Below are positions 1-7,100 of a DNA stretch of 7,247 nt, piece by piece. The stretch covers positions 1 to 7,247 of the forward strand of contig JAUWOK010000051.1 in NCBI GenBank assembly GCA_030612165.1. Reading direction: 5' to 3'. The stretch's first letter is position 1, and every line of letters begins with the position of its first letter. The notes beneath the pieces are model-generated. The model saw nothing but the letters and a program-made list of their open reading frames with translations, did not search any database and was not told the origin of the DNA. Source of the DNA: Dehalococcoidia bacterium (GTDB taxonomy: Bacteria; Chloroflexota; Dehalococcoidia; GIF9; AB-539-J10). A program made the translations under genes and the position numbers.

Positions 1-1399
1 CTATCTCTTTCAGATAGTCGCAGAGTTCTTCGGCCATTCTTTTGGTCAGGGTGGTGACCAAACAGCGTTCTCCCCTGCTGGCCCTGCTTTTTATCTGGTG
101 AATTAAGTCGTCAATCTGTCCTCTGGCGGGCTTCACCTCCACTTCCGGCTCCAGGAGTCCGGTGGGGCGAACCAGCTGCTCCACTATTTGCTGGCTATGT
201 TCGTATTCGTACGGTTTGGGTGTGGCGGAAAGGAAAATTACCTGGTTGATGTGTTGCTGAAACTCCTCGAAATTAAGGGGGCGGTTGTCCATGGCTGAAG
301 GGAGGCGGAAACCATGTTCGACCAGAGTTTTTTTGCGGGCCAGGTCGCCATAATACATGCCTCTGATCTGAGGTATGGTCATGTGTGACTCGTCAATAAA
401 AAGCAGGAAATCGCGGGGGAAGTAGTCCAGCAGTGTCCAGGGCGTGCTTCCCGGGGGGCGATGCTGCAGGTGGCGGGAGTAGTTTTCCACGCCGGTGCAG
501 TACCCCACCTCGCGAAGCATCTCAATGTCGTAATTGGTGCGGGATTCCAGCCTTTGAGCTTCAAGGAACTTATTCTGCTCTTTGAATTCCTCCAGCCTTT
601 CCTGGAGTTCCCTTTCAATATTCGTTATAGCCCTTTCCAGCTTCTCCCCGGAAGTGACAAAATGCTTGGCGGGATAAATGTATGTCTGCTCCGGCTTGCT
701 CAAAAATTCGCCGGTCAGAGGATCTACTTCCGTGATACGTTCAATTTCGTCCCCCCAGAATTCGATTCTGAGGATCGTTTCCTCGTAAGAGGGCATGATT
801 TCCAGGGTGTCTCCCCTGATGCGAAATTTGCTCCGGGTCAAAGCTGTGTCATTCCTTTCATACTGCATATCCACGAGATGGCGTACCAGGCTGTCTCTCT
901 TGCAGGGCTCTCCCTTTTTAAGCGTTATTGCGAAGCTATGATATTCTTCTGGAGCACCCAGCCCGTAGATGCAGGAGACGGAAGCTACAATAATGGAATC
1001 ACGGCGTTCGAAGAGAGACATGGTAGCGGCATGGCGTAGCTTATCAATTTCGTCGTTAATGTCGGTTTCTTTCTCAATGTATGTGTCGGTGCTGGGAATA
1101 TAGGCCTCCGGCTGATAATAGTCGTAGTAGCTGACGAAATACCCTACGGCGTTTTCGGGGAAGAATTCCCTGAACTCGCTGACCAATTGCGCGGCAAGAG
1201 TTTTGTTGTGGCAGATGACCAGAGCGGGTCTCTGTGTTCGGGCGACCGTGTTGGCTACGGTAAAAGTTTTGCCGCTTCCGGTGACGCCAAGCAGGGTTTG
1301 TCCATGGAGGCCTCTCTCCAGGCCAGCAACCAGCCTGTCCACGGCCATGGGCTGATCACCTGTAAGGCGAAAGTCGGAAACCAACTTGAATTGGGGCAA
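1..1399 (-). CDS. uvrB: UvrABC excinuclease subunit B, C-terminus cut by window edge
   Basis: UvrB is the damage-verifying helicase-like subunit of cytoplasmic nucleotide excision repair; UvrA loads it on DNA and it recruits UvrC for incision. The first 466 residues are present of a family length near 660-670. Visible features are the N-terminal FKLVSDF...GDQP block, Walker A GVTGSGKT (38-45), the damage-probing beta-hairpin region rich in tyrosine (about 90-111, [11 protein letters not shown]), Walker B DESH (336-339), SATP (391-394) and [15 protein letters not shown] near the end. The last helicase motif and the UVR domain that contacts UvrC lie beyond the left edge. The start is TTG at 1399-1397: an in-frame TAG (1408-1406) lies only three codons upstream, leaving TTG or ATT, and TTG gives the usual N-terminus. 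An AAAGGAG lies 11 bases upstream. It follows ruvA by 34 bases, so co-transcription is likely. Confidence 0.97.
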   Translation of the reverse strand, partial: MPQFKLVSDFRLTGDQPMAVDRLVAGLERGLHGQTLLGVTGSGKTFTVANTVARTQRPALVICHNKTLAAQLVSEFREFFPENAVGYFVSYYDYYQPEAYIPSTDTYIEKETDINDEIDKLRHAATMSLFERRDSIIVASVSCIYGLGAPEEYHSFAITLKKGEPCKRDSLVRHLVDMQYERNDTALTRSKFRIRGDTLEIMPSYEETILRIEFWGDEIERITEVDPLTGEFLSKPEQTYIYPAKHFVTSGEKLERAITNIERELQERLEEFKEQNKFLEAQRLESRTNYDIEMLREVGYCTGVENYSRHLQHRPPGSTPWTLLDYFPRDFLLFIDESHMTIPQIRGMYYGDLARKKTLVEHGFRLPSAMDNRPLNFEEFQQHINQVIFLSATPKPYEYEHSQQIVEQLVRPTGLLEPEVEVKPARGQIDDLIHQIKSRASRGERCLVTTLTKRMAEELCDYLKEI

Positions 1400-1410
1400 A
1401 ATGCTCTACT

Positions 1411-1417
1411 CTCCTTT
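1411..1417 (-). promoter_or_regulatory. Shine-Dalgarno sequence of uvrB
   Basis: AAAGGAG on the minus strand, 11 bases before the TTG start and 8 before the adjacent in-frame ATT. The spacing to TTG is long, but no ATG or GTG lies between the in-frame stop at 1408-1406 and the coding region, so this site helps fix the start. Confidence 0.6.
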
Positions 1418-1433
1418 TTCCCCGACAGGTTTT

Positions 1434-2015
1434 CTATCCTTCAGACAGTTGTCTGAGAGCCATCTTCACTTTTTCTTCCAGGCTCAACTCTGCCTGGCAG
1501 GAGAGACTCCCGAGGGCATGAGAGGCCTCTCTGACGGAGTACCCCAAGCTTGTCAGGGCGGACAGAGCATCATTGTCTTCCTGCGATAAAGGCAGTGCTG
1601 TTTCCTGCCAGCCCTTTTCCAGCTTACTTTTGAGGTCAATAATAATGCGGCCGGCAATTTTTCTACCGATGCCTGGAACCTGGCTGATAAAAGCGGCGTT
1701 TTCGCTGGTAATAGCTGCCACCAGTTGCTGAGCGTCCAGAGAGGAAAGCAAAGAGAGGGCTGCGCGGGGGCCTACGCCGGAGACCGATATGAGTTCCCTG
1801 AACAAAGCCAGTTCTTCCTGGGAGGAAAAACCGTAGAGAGTCACTCCGTCATCTTTCAGATGAAGGTGAATATAAACCAGAACATTGTCTCCCGCAGCTC
1901 CTACTTTATCCAGGATCAGGGAAGGAATGTGTACATCAAAACCTATTCCACCCACCTTGATAATGGCTGAGTCTATCCCTCTCCTGTCCAGAGTTCCTTC
2001 CAGCGTGGCAATCAT
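1434..2015 (-). CDS. ruvA: Holliday junction branch migration protein RuvA
   Basis: RuvA is the tetrameric Holliday-junction-binding protein that directs the RuvB motor to drive branch migration and cooperates with the RuvC resolvase. The 193-residue product is close to the usual 190-205. It has an N-terminal OB-fold domain (about 1-62, starting MIATLEGTLD, with VGGIGFDVHIP), two helix-hairpin-helix DNA-binding motifs (about 75-90, SVSGVGPRAALSLL; about 110-125, SQVPGIGRKIAGRI), and a short C-terminal domain (about 146-193) of the type that contacts RuvB. The start at 2015 matches the family N-terminus; a longer in-frame reading from 2057 adds 14 residues inside ruvC and is not needed. The ATG overlaps the ruvC stop as ATGA, indicating translational coupling. 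The expected partner ruvB is not downstream; uvrB is. Confidence 0.96.
   Translation of the reverse strand: MIATLEGTLDRRGIDSAIIKVGGIGFDVHIPSLILDKVGAAGDNVLVYIHLHLKDDGVTLYGFSSQEELALFRELISVSGVGPRAALSLLSSLDAQQLVAAITSENAAFISQVPGIGRKIAGRIIIDLKSKLEKGWQETALPLSQEDNDALSALTSLGYSVREASHALGSLSCQAELSLEEKVKMALRQLSEG
1441..1456. repeat. Near-perfect 16-base palindrome at the end of ruvA
   Basis: TCAGACA-GT-TGTCTGA: two perfect 7-base arms around a 2-base centre, spanning the last ruvA codons (LRQLSE), about 40 bases upstream of the uvrB start. As minus-strand RNA it could form a 6-bp stem with a 4-base loop. No T-run follows, so it does not look like a terminator. It could be an operator, an RNA hairpin, or chance. 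Confidence 0.5.
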
Positions 2016-2506
2016 TTCCAGCTCGCTAATTTCTGCTTGAGTTTGTTTTGTTGGCAATGGCAGATTGCTGCTGCCAGGGCATCGGCGGCGTCGTTGGAGC
2101 GAGGAAATTGAGGTAATCCCAGGTGGAGCTTGACCATTTCCTGTATCTGTTCTTTGTTGGCCTGCCCGTGCCCGGCTACCTGTTGTTTAATTTGTGTAGG
2201 TGAATAATAGTAAATGGCGAGTCCCTGGCTGGCTGCCGCCAGGATGGCTATCGTCTGGGCTTTGCCTATAGCCAGAGCTGATCGTACATTCTGGCCCACA
2301 AAAGGTTCTTCAATGGCCGCTTCGTCCGGACGATACTCGCTGATTATCCTGTTTAATCGAGTATAAAGAGAAAGCAATCGTTTTTCCATAAGCGTTTGAG
2401 GGGAACAACTTAATGTGCCGTAATCCACTGCCTGCAGAGTTTCTCCATCATCTACCAGTCCGTAACCTAAGTTTATGGTTCCAGGGTCAATGCCAAGAAT
2501 ACGCAT
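2012..2506 (-). CDS. ruvC: Crossover junction endodeoxyribonuclease RuvC
   Basis: RuvC is the dimeric, metal-dependent RNase H-fold nuclease that resolves Holliday junctions by paired symmetrical nicks. The 164-residue product has the normal family length. The four acidic catalytic positions are all visible: D7 (in ILGIDPGTINLGYG), E66 (in AAIEEPF), D139 and D142 (in SNDAADALAAA). The conserved NVRSALAIGKA block (73-83) and the lysine-containing PTQIKQQVAGHGQANKEQI segment (103-121) also fit. The ATG directly follows the yebC TGA (TGAATG) and its own TGA overlaps the ruvA ATG, so it sits in the middle of a coupled yebC-ruvC-ruvA unit. There is only a weak ribosome-binding sequence before it, consistent with translation by re-initiation. 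Confidence 0.97.
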   Translation of the reverse strand: MRILGIDPGTINLGYGLVDDGETLQAVDYGTLSCSPQTLMEKRLLSLYTRLNRIISEYRPDEAAIEEPFVGQNVRSALAIGKAQTIAILAAASQGLAIYYYSPTQIKQQVAGHGQANKEQIQEMVKLHLGLPQFPRSNDAADALAAAICHCQQNKLKQKLASWK

Positions 2507-3259
2507 TCACTTGCTCTGGCCGCGCAGTTTCTCCAGCACTGTCTCGGAGAAGTCCATATTAGAGAAGACATGCTGCACGTCCTCCAGTTCCTCCAGACGG
2601 TCAATAAAATTCATGGTCTGGACGGCTTTAGCCTCATCCAGTTCCACGAGGTTCTTGGGCACAAAAGCCAGATCTGCCGAGGATATCTTAACTTTATCCT
2701 CCAGCGCCTTTCGCACTGCCTCCAATTCAGTCGGCTGCATATATATTTCCGTGCTGCCACCTTCTGTTCTGACATCTTCTGCCCCGGCATCTATTGCCAG
2801 CAGGGCGGTATCGTCGGGATCCGTGTCTTCCTCCACGACGAGCACTCCCATTCTCTCAAACATCCACGCTACGCTGCCTCCCTCACCCAAGTTTCCCCCG
2901 TAGCGCATAAAAGAGCTGCGAATTTCCTGCACTGTACGGTTGCGGTTGTTGGTCAGCGCCTGCACCAGTATCGCCACTTTGTTGGGGCCGTAACCCTCCA
3001 TTGTCATCTCAATGAGGTTAGACGCCTCGTCCCCGCCGCTGGCGCGCTTGATGGCTCGTTCTATGTTGTCCAGCGGCATATTATTGTCTTTAGCTCTTTG
3101 CACTGCCAGTCGCAGCTGAAAATTGCCTTCTGAGTCGGAGCCACCCTGCCTTGCCGCTACGATGATTTCACGGGCAAGCTTGGTGAAAAGTTGACTTCGC
3201 TTGGCATCGGTTACCCCTTTCTGCCGCTTGATCTTTGACCACTTAGAGTGCCCTGACAT
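2507..3259 (-). CDS. yebC: YebC/TACO1 family protein
   Basis: This is a 250-residue member of the YebC/PmpR/TACO1 family at the usual length. It opens with the hallmark GHSKWSKIKRQKG and continues with DAKRSQLFTKLAREI, NMPLDNIERAIKR, YGPNKVAILVQ, TNNRNRTVQEIR and GGNLGEGGSVAWMF. Family members were long annotated as transcriptional regulators; more recent work links bacterial YebC and mitochondrial TACO1 to translation, helping ribosomes through proline-rich stretches. Which role dominates here cannot be read from sequence. The start at 3259 is chosen because a strong GGGAGGAG lies just upstream and the family N-terminus begins here; an in-frame extension to 3334 is unlike the family. yebC next to ruvC is a widespread arrangement. 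It is the first visible gene of the minus-strand operon, so the operon promoter should lie in the divergent region to its right. Confidence 0.96.
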   Translation of the reverse strand: MSGHSKWSKIKRQKGVTDAKRSQLFTKLAREIIVAARQGGSDSEGNFQLRLAVQRAKDNNMPLDNIERAIKRASGGDEASNLIEMTMEGYGPNKVAILVQALTNNRNRTVQEIRSSFMRYGGNLGEGGSVAWMFERMGVLVVEEDTDPDDTALLAIDAGAEDVRTEGGSTEIYMQPTELEAVRKALEDKVKISSADLAFVPKNLVELDEAKAVQTMNFIDRLEELEDVQHVFSNMDFSETVLEKLRGQSK

Positions 3260-3263
3260 TATG

Positions 3264-3271
3264 CTCCTCCC
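3264..3271 (-). promoter_or_regulatory. Shine-Dalgarno sequence of yebC
   Basis: GGGAGGAG on the minus strand, with 6 bases between its GGAGG core and the ATG at 3259-3257. It decides the yebC start against the longer in-frame reading from 3334. Confidence 0.85.
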
Positions 3272-3323
3272 GCTAAAGCCAATCTTAGCATTTTGTCCTC
3301 TTTTAATAAAGAGTATGAGGGAA

Positions 3324-3336
3324 TTTTGTGACAAAA
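3324..3336. repeat. Short inverted repeat in divergent intergenic region
   Basis: TTTTGT-G-ACAAAA: two perfect 6-base arms around one central base, between the divergent yebC operon and the plus-strand gene. Its position suits an operator for either direction, but it is short and AT-rich and may be chance. Confidence 0.35.
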
Positions 3337-3361
3337 GTACGGCCAGAATAGTTATGAAGGG

Positions 3362-3369
3362 ATTATAAT
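3362..3369. promoter_or_regulatory. Palindromic -10-like element, possibly bidirectional
   Basis: ATTATAAT contains a consensus TATAAT on both strands: plus 3364-3369, and minus reading from 3367 to 3362. No good -35 hexamer lies 16-18 bases away on either side, and there is no extended -10 TG, so promoter activity is uncertain. On the minus strand it would give a yebC leader of roughly 95 bases. Confidence 0.3.
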
Positions 3370-3374
3370 CTATA

Positions 3375-3404
3375 TTGAAGGAGACCTGAGCATAGAGGTA
3401 TACT
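3375..3404 (+). promoter_or_regulatory. Candidate promoter of the membrane MazG-like gene
   Basis: TTGAAG (3375-3380) and TATACT (3399-3404) are separated by 18 bases and resemble housekeeping sigma -35 and -10 hexamers. Transcription would begin near 3411, leaving a leader of about 40 bases before the ATG at 3452. Confidence 0.35.
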
Positions 3405-3439
3405 TGAGAGGTTTCCCATGGTCTTTAAATGCTTTAAGC

Positions 3440-3445
3440 AGGAGG
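3440..3445 (+). promoter_or_regulatory. Shine-Dalgarno sequence of the membrane MazG-like gene
   Basis: AGGAGG with 6 bases before the ATG at 3452. It decides that start against a longer in-frame reading from a TTG at 3404. Confidence 0.85.
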
Positions 3446-3451
3446 AAAGAG

Positions 3452-3937
3452 ATGTTTTCTAGAGAGTGGTTTGTCTATGTTTTCGGGCGCTGGTTGCTCC
3501 TGTCGGGGCTTGCCGGAGCGGCAATACAGGTCCTTTTTGCCGATAGGCTGGGTATTCCTACCTTCCCCGCTTTTCTTTTGAACCAGTTCTGTCTGGCCTG
3601 TGTTTTCTGGTATGTGGATAAGTACATCTTCCAGCGTTATTTTGGCAAAGTGAAAGCGATTTTCAGGTTTCCCCGCATTAAGGGAGAATTTAGCATGGAG
3701 CAGCAGCTTAAAAAAATTTCCGAGGAGTATGCCGAGTTTGCTGCCAGTTTCAAGAGAGCACCGGACGATTCCCGGGAATGGCTGAACCACCTGGTGGATC
3801 TTTCGCATGTCGTGGAAATGACGGAGCGTATTGTCAGGGAGCAGGGGGTAGATATGGACAAGGAATACTACGACGTGATCAATGAGAACCGGCGAAGAGG
3901 GCTATACGAAGGGGATAAAGGGGAAAAGAAGGGGTAG
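3452..3937 (+). CDS. Membrane-anchored protein with MazG-like helical domain (putative)
   Basis: I do not recognise this 161-residue protein as a named gene. The N-terminal half shows two hydrophobic helices, about 12-30 (GRWLLLSGLAGAAIQVLF) and 38-55 (FPAFLLNQFCLACVFWYV). A basic stretch follows (K57, R62, K66, K68, R72, R75, K77), which by the positive-inside rule puts the C-terminal domain in the cytoplasm. That domain (about 82-152) is predicted helical and resembles all-alpha NTP pyrophosphohydrolases of the MazG type: an EEYAE acidic helix (91-95), then HLVD (113-116) where the family has ExxD, then INENRRRGLY (143-152), like the asparagine/arginine end of MazG domains. If active it would hydrolyse a nucleotide at the membrane; H113 in place of the usual glutamate makes catalysis doubtful. 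The tail is lysine/glycine rich (EGDKGEKKG). It is divergent from yebC and convergent with hsdR, so it is probably a single-gene unit. The coding call is firm; the MazG assignment is inference. Confidence 0.85.
   Translation: MFSREWFVYVFGRWLLLSGLAGAAIQVLFADRLGIPTFPAFLLNQFCLACVFWYVDKYIFQRYFGKVKAIFRFPRIKGEFSMEQQLKKISEEYAEFAASFKRAPDDSREWLNHLVDLSHVVEMTERIVREQGVDMDKEYYDVINENRRRGLYEGDKGEKKG
3899..3934 (+). other. Cluster of four G-tracts at the 3' end of the gene
   Basis: GGG (3899-3901) and three GGGG runs (3911-3914, 3920-3923, 3931-3934) are separated by 9, 5 and 7 bases and end just before the TAG stop. The first loop exceeds the usual 7-base limit, so this is at best a weak G-quadruplex candidate. 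It encodes the lysine/glycine-rich tail. Confidence 0.3.
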
Positions 3938-3944
3938 AGAGAAT

Positions 3945-3962
3945 ATAGCAGATGGCTATTTT
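3945..3962 (+). terminator. Weak candidate terminator after the MazG-like gene
   Basis: ATAGC (3945-3949) and GCTAT (3955-3959) form a 5-bp stem around AGATG, followed by a short T-run (3959-3962), eight bases after the plus-strand stop. The stem is short and AT-rich, so efficiency would be low. It shares sequence with the longer inverted repeat 3955-3987, which would be an alternative fold. Confidence 0.25.
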
Positions 3963-3987
3963 GTGAAGCGGGCTGGGATAAAATAGC
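3955..3987. repeat. Inverted repeat between convergent genes
   Basis: GCTATTTT (3955-3962) is the exact reverse complement of AAAATAGC (3980-3987). The stem extends inward by one G-T wobble and one T-A pair, leaving a loop of about 13 bases. It lies in the 102-base gap between the stops of the MazG-like gene and hsdR and could serve either transcript as a 3'-end structure. Neither strand has a proper T-run after it. Confidence 0.4.
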
Positions 3988-4011
3988 GGATTGTGTTCAA
4001 TAATTGTAAAG

Positions 4012-4026
4012 AAAGTCGTTGACTTT
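4012..4026 (-). terminator. Weak candidate terminator after hsdR
   Basis: AAAGTC (4012-4017) and GACTTT (4021-4026) form a 6-bp stem with a 3-base loop, 13 bases past the hsdR stop on the minus strand, followed by CTTT. The T-run is poor. Confidence 0.25.
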
Positions 4027-4039
4027 ATGGCTCTGTTTT

Positions 4040-7000
4040 TCAGTTGCCCCAATCTTTACACAGTAACTCAGCTTGCTCCAGCACTGTTAATGTAGCTCGC
4101 TCTTGCTTATCAGGTGGATATCCGTACTTACGCAGTAATCGTTTGACCGTCGTTCGCAGTTTGGCGCGAACACTCTCCCTGACCGTCCAGTCAATAGTAA
4201 CATTACGTCGCACCGCTTCTACTAATTCTCTGGCTATTGTTTTCAAAGTCTCATCACCTAATACTTTCACTGCGCTATCATTGACCTCAAGGGCATCGTA
4301 AAAAGCTTCTTCCTCTTCTGTTAGCCCCAACTTTTCTCCGCGACTTTTGGCTTCACGCATTTCCTTAGCTAATTCGATAAGTTCTAAAATAACCTGAGCA
4401 GCCTCAATAGTACGGCTCTGGTATCTTTGGATAGTTCTTTCAAGCATCTCAGCAAATGACCTGGACTGGACCAGATTCTTTCTTGCTCGCGCTTTAATCT
4501 CGTCATTAAGGAGTTTCTGCAACACCTCAAGAGCCAAATTGCGATGTGGCATTCCTTGAAGTTCAGAGAGAAACTCGTCGGAGAGGATAGAAATGTCAGG
4601 TTTTTTGAGTCCAGCGGCACTGAAAATATCAACTACTTCATCAGATGATACGGCTCTGGACACGATTTGACGAATAGCCAAATCCAGTTCCTCCTCTGGC
4701 TTGCCAGGTATTCGTATGTTTTTAGCTATGGTTGCCCTGATAGTCTGGAAAAAGCCAACATCATCCCTGATTCTCAGTGCATCAATATGCGGGACAGACA
4801 GAGCAAAGGCCTGCGACAGTTCAGTCACAGACTGCAGCAGCCGTGTTTTTCCATCTTCCTGGCTCAAGATGTGTTCCATGGCGCTCGGTATAACCTTTAA
4901 TCGCTCAGCAGGGGTGCCAGTTATAAACTTGGAGTAGTCGAAGCCATGAAACATAGAGGAGACAATTTCATATTTCTCTAGCATGATTGCCACAGCCTCT
5001 TCCTGAGGAATGCCTGTATCGCGGCGCGAACCTTCTGTATAATCAGCCAGTGCCTTCTTTAACTCGTCCGCTATACCAAGATAGTCAACTATCAATCCAC
5101 CGGGCTTATCTCGGAAAACACGATTGACACGAGCGATGGCTTGCATCAGAACGTGACCACGCATTGGTTTATCGATGTACATAGTGTGCAGGCAGGGAGC
5201 GTCAAAACCAGTAAGCCACATATCACGGACAATGACCAATTTTATTGGGTCTGATGGATCTCTCATCCGCTTTTTGATAGCCTCGCGGCGAATCTTATTG
5301 CGTATATGCGGTTGAAAATTGGCTGGGTCTCCTGCTGAACCGGTCATAATTACTTTAATAGCACCTTTATCGTCATCTTGATGATGCCAGGAGGGGTGGA
5401 GCTTAAGGAGAGCGTCGTAGAGGTCCACGCAGATACGGCGGCTCATACAGACTATCATTCCTTTACCATCCATTGCCTCCAGGCGCTGCTCAAAATGATT
5501 TACAATGTCTTTTGTTACAAGGTTTATTCGCTTCTCCGTGCCGACCATTGCTTCCAGTCGAGCCCACTTGTTCTTGAGCTTCTCTCTGACATTTTCCTCC
5601 TCGCTTTCAGTTACCTCCTCAAATTCAGGGTCTATGTGCGGTCTTTCATTCTCTTTCAGTTCTATTTTTGCCAAACGACCCTCGTAGAAGATGCGTACAG
5701 TAGCGCCATCAATCACCGCCTGCTGTATATCGTAGATGCTAATATAATCGCCAAACACTGCCGGTGTGCTTCTATCTGCTTTTTCTATAGGCGTCCCGGT
5801 GAAGCCTATGAATGAAGCATTAGGCAAAGCATCTCGCATGTTCCGTGCTAGCCCATCAATAAAATCGTATTGGCTGCGATGAGCTTCATCAGCAATAACC
5901 ACAATGTTATGTCTGTCTGAAAGCAGAGGAAATCTAATCCCGTTTTCTGGCAAGAATTTTTGAATGGTTGTAAAAAGGATGCCCCCAGAAGCTATCCTTA
6001 AAAGTTTTCTCAAATGTTCCCGGTTAGTAGCTTGTTTTGGCTCTTGCCTGAGAATGTCCTGGGCTAATGCGAAGTTATCAAACAGTTGCTGGTCGAGGTC
6101 ATTTCTGTCAGTGAGCAACACCAGCGTAGGATTTTCCATGGCTGGATGAAGAATTATTTTGCCAGCATAAAATACCATGGTAAGGCTCTTGCCCGCTCCC
6201 TGCGTGTGCCACACCACACCAACGCGTTTATCCCCCTCTGGTGATGTAGCCTTCACCGTGGCGGCTACTGCCGCATTAACAGCATGATATTGATGATATG
6301 CTGCTATTTTCTTGGTTATCTTAGAACCGTCTACCTCGAAAAGAATAAAGTGGCGCACCAAATCAAGGAAGCGGCTTTTCTCGAACACGCCATTGAGCAA
6401 AACCTCCAGTTCCAGGATATCTTTTTGTTCAACAGTTGTCCCGTTGCTATTTCGCCAGGGCAGGAACCACTCCTGTCCAGAAGTCAGCGTTCCCACGCGA
6501 GCTTCAGTGCCGTCACTAATCACCAGCATTTCGTTATAGGAGAAAAGAGAGGGTATATCCATCTTATAGGTCTGAAACTGGTTGTAGGCTGTCTTTAGCG
6601 TAGCGTTCTCATCAGCGGGATTCTTGAGTTCTATTACCGCTAGCGGCAGACCGTTCACAAAAACTACCAGGTCAGGGCGCCTGTTCTGCTGTCCTTCAAT
6701 AACTGTGAATTGATTGACTACCAGCCAATCGTTTCTCTCCGGGCAGGCAAAATCCATCAACCATACCTTATCGCCGACAATCCGACCTTCTTCGTTGCGA
6801 TATTCCACATCCACTCCTTCGGTCAGCATCTTGTGGAACTGGCGGTTATTAGCAATGGGGCTGGGGCTGTCGGGACGGGTCACTTTCCTGAAAGCATCCT
6901 CTAATGCTTCGGCTGGTATATCTGGGTTTAGAGCAACCAGAACAGAGTGCAGCCTCCCCTCCAGTATTACATCAACGTAGCTTCCTCGTTCAGGATAAGG

Positions 7001-7099
7001 ACCATCGCAAGCGATATCCGGCCCGGATAGGTATTGATAGCCCAGGTCTCTGAACCAGTCAATGGTGACTTGTTCGACAACTGTCTCAGTAATTGTCAT
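4040..7099 (-). CDS. hsdR: Type I restriction enzyme R subunit (HsdR)
   Basis: HsdR is the motor and nuclease subunit of a type I restriction-modification complex: with HsdM and HsdS it recognises unmethylated sites, pumps DNA by ATP hydrolysis and cleaves at a distance. The 1019-residue protein is full length. It starts with the HsdR_N signature (GPDIACDGP, 26-34). The PD-(D/E)xK nuclease has D143, E157 and K159 (ELK) and the QxxxY motif (Q174, Y178). The SF2 translocase has Walker A GAGKS (301-305), DEAH (404-407), TGTP (434-437), the LTGFDAP motif (629-635) and QAIARVNR (653-660). Residues about 860-1015 form the helical C-terminal domain of HindI-type R subunits (DUF3387-like). All key residues are intact, so it should be active if the partner subunits exist. 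The ATG lies one base after the stop of the upstream gene, with AAGGTGA as ribosome-binding site, so it is translated as the distal gene of an operon running in from the right. hsdM and hsdS are not in the window. Confidence 0.97.
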   Translation of the reverse strand: MTITETVVEQVTIDWFRDLGYQYLSGPDIACDGPYPERGSYVDVILEGRLHSVLVALNPDIPAEALEDAFRKVTRPDSPSPIANNRQFHKMLTEGVDVEYRNEEGRIVGDKVWLMDFACPERNDWLVVNQFTVIEGQQNRRPDLVVFVNGLPLAVIELKNPADENATLKTAYNQFQTYKMDIPSLFSYNEMLVISDGTEARVGTLTSGQEWFLPWRNSNGTTVEQKDILELEVLLNGVFEKSRFLDLVRHFILFEVDGSKITKKIAAYHQYHAVNAAVAATVKATSPEGDKRVGVVWHTQGAGKSLTMVFYAGKIILHPAMENPTLVLLTDRNDLDQQLFDNFALAQDILRQEPKQATNREHLRKLLRIASGGILFTTIQKFLPENGIRFPLLSDRHNIVVIADEAHRSQYDFIDGLARNMRDALPNASFIGFTGTPIEKADRSTPAVFGDYISIYDIQQAVIDGATVRIFYEGRLAKIELKENERPHIDPEFEEVTESEEENVREKLKNKWARLEAMVGTEKRINLVTKDIVNHFEQRLEAMDGKGMIVCMSRRICVDLYDALLKLHPSWHHQDDDKGAIKVIMTGSAGDPANFQPHIRNKIRREAIKKRMRDPSDPIKLVIVRDMWLTGFDAPCLHTMYIDKPMRGHVLMQAIARVNRVFRDKPGGLIVDYLGIADELKKALADYTEGSRRDTGIPQEEAVAIMLEKYEIVSSMFHGFDYSKFITGTPAERLKVIPSAMEHILSQEDGKTRLLQSVTELSQAFALSVPHIDALRIRDDVGFFQTIRATIAKNIRIPGKPEEELDLAIRQIVSRAVSSDEVVDIFSAAGLKKPDISILSDEFLSELQGMPHRNLALEVLQKLLNDEIKARARKNLVQSRSFAEMLERTIQRYQSRTIEAAQVILELIELAKEMREAKSRGEKLGLTEEEEAFYDALEVNDSAVKVLGDETLKTIARELVEAVRRNVTIDWTVRESVRAKLRTTVKRLLRKYGYPPDKQERATLTVLEQAELLCKDWGN

Positions 7100-7100
7100 T

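Noticed and set aside
461..1039. 192-codon plus-strand open frame
   Set aside because: It lies entirely antisense to uvrB, whose minus-strand frame carries DESH and other conserved blocks; the plus-strand product has no recognisable motif or convincing ribosome-binding site.
2016..2057. N-terminal extension of ruvA to 2057
   Set aside because: RuvA proteins start at MIA-x-L-x-G; the 14 extra residues lie within the ruvC coding sequence, and the ATGA overlap at 2015-2012 is a standard coupled start.
2475..3133. Two overlapping plus-strand open frames (2475-2903 and 2570-3133)
   Set aside because: They are antisense to yebC and the start of ruvC, which are clearly coding; one product is a low-complexity serine-rich translation typical of a shadow frame.
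3260..3334. N-terminal extension of yebC to 3334
   Set aside because: The family begins at GHSKWSKIK and a strong Shine-Dalgarno sits right before 3259; the extra 25 residues match nothing in the family.
3404..3451. Longer reading of the MazG-like gene from a TTG at 3404
   Set aside because: AGGAGG at 3440-3445 is ideally placed for the ATG at 3452, and the candidate -10 overlaps the TTG.
5378..5815. 145-codon plus-strand open frame and other small frames between 4044 and 6980
   Set aside because: All lie within hsdR on the opposite strand or in another frame; hsdR is intact with all motifs, so these are shadows.
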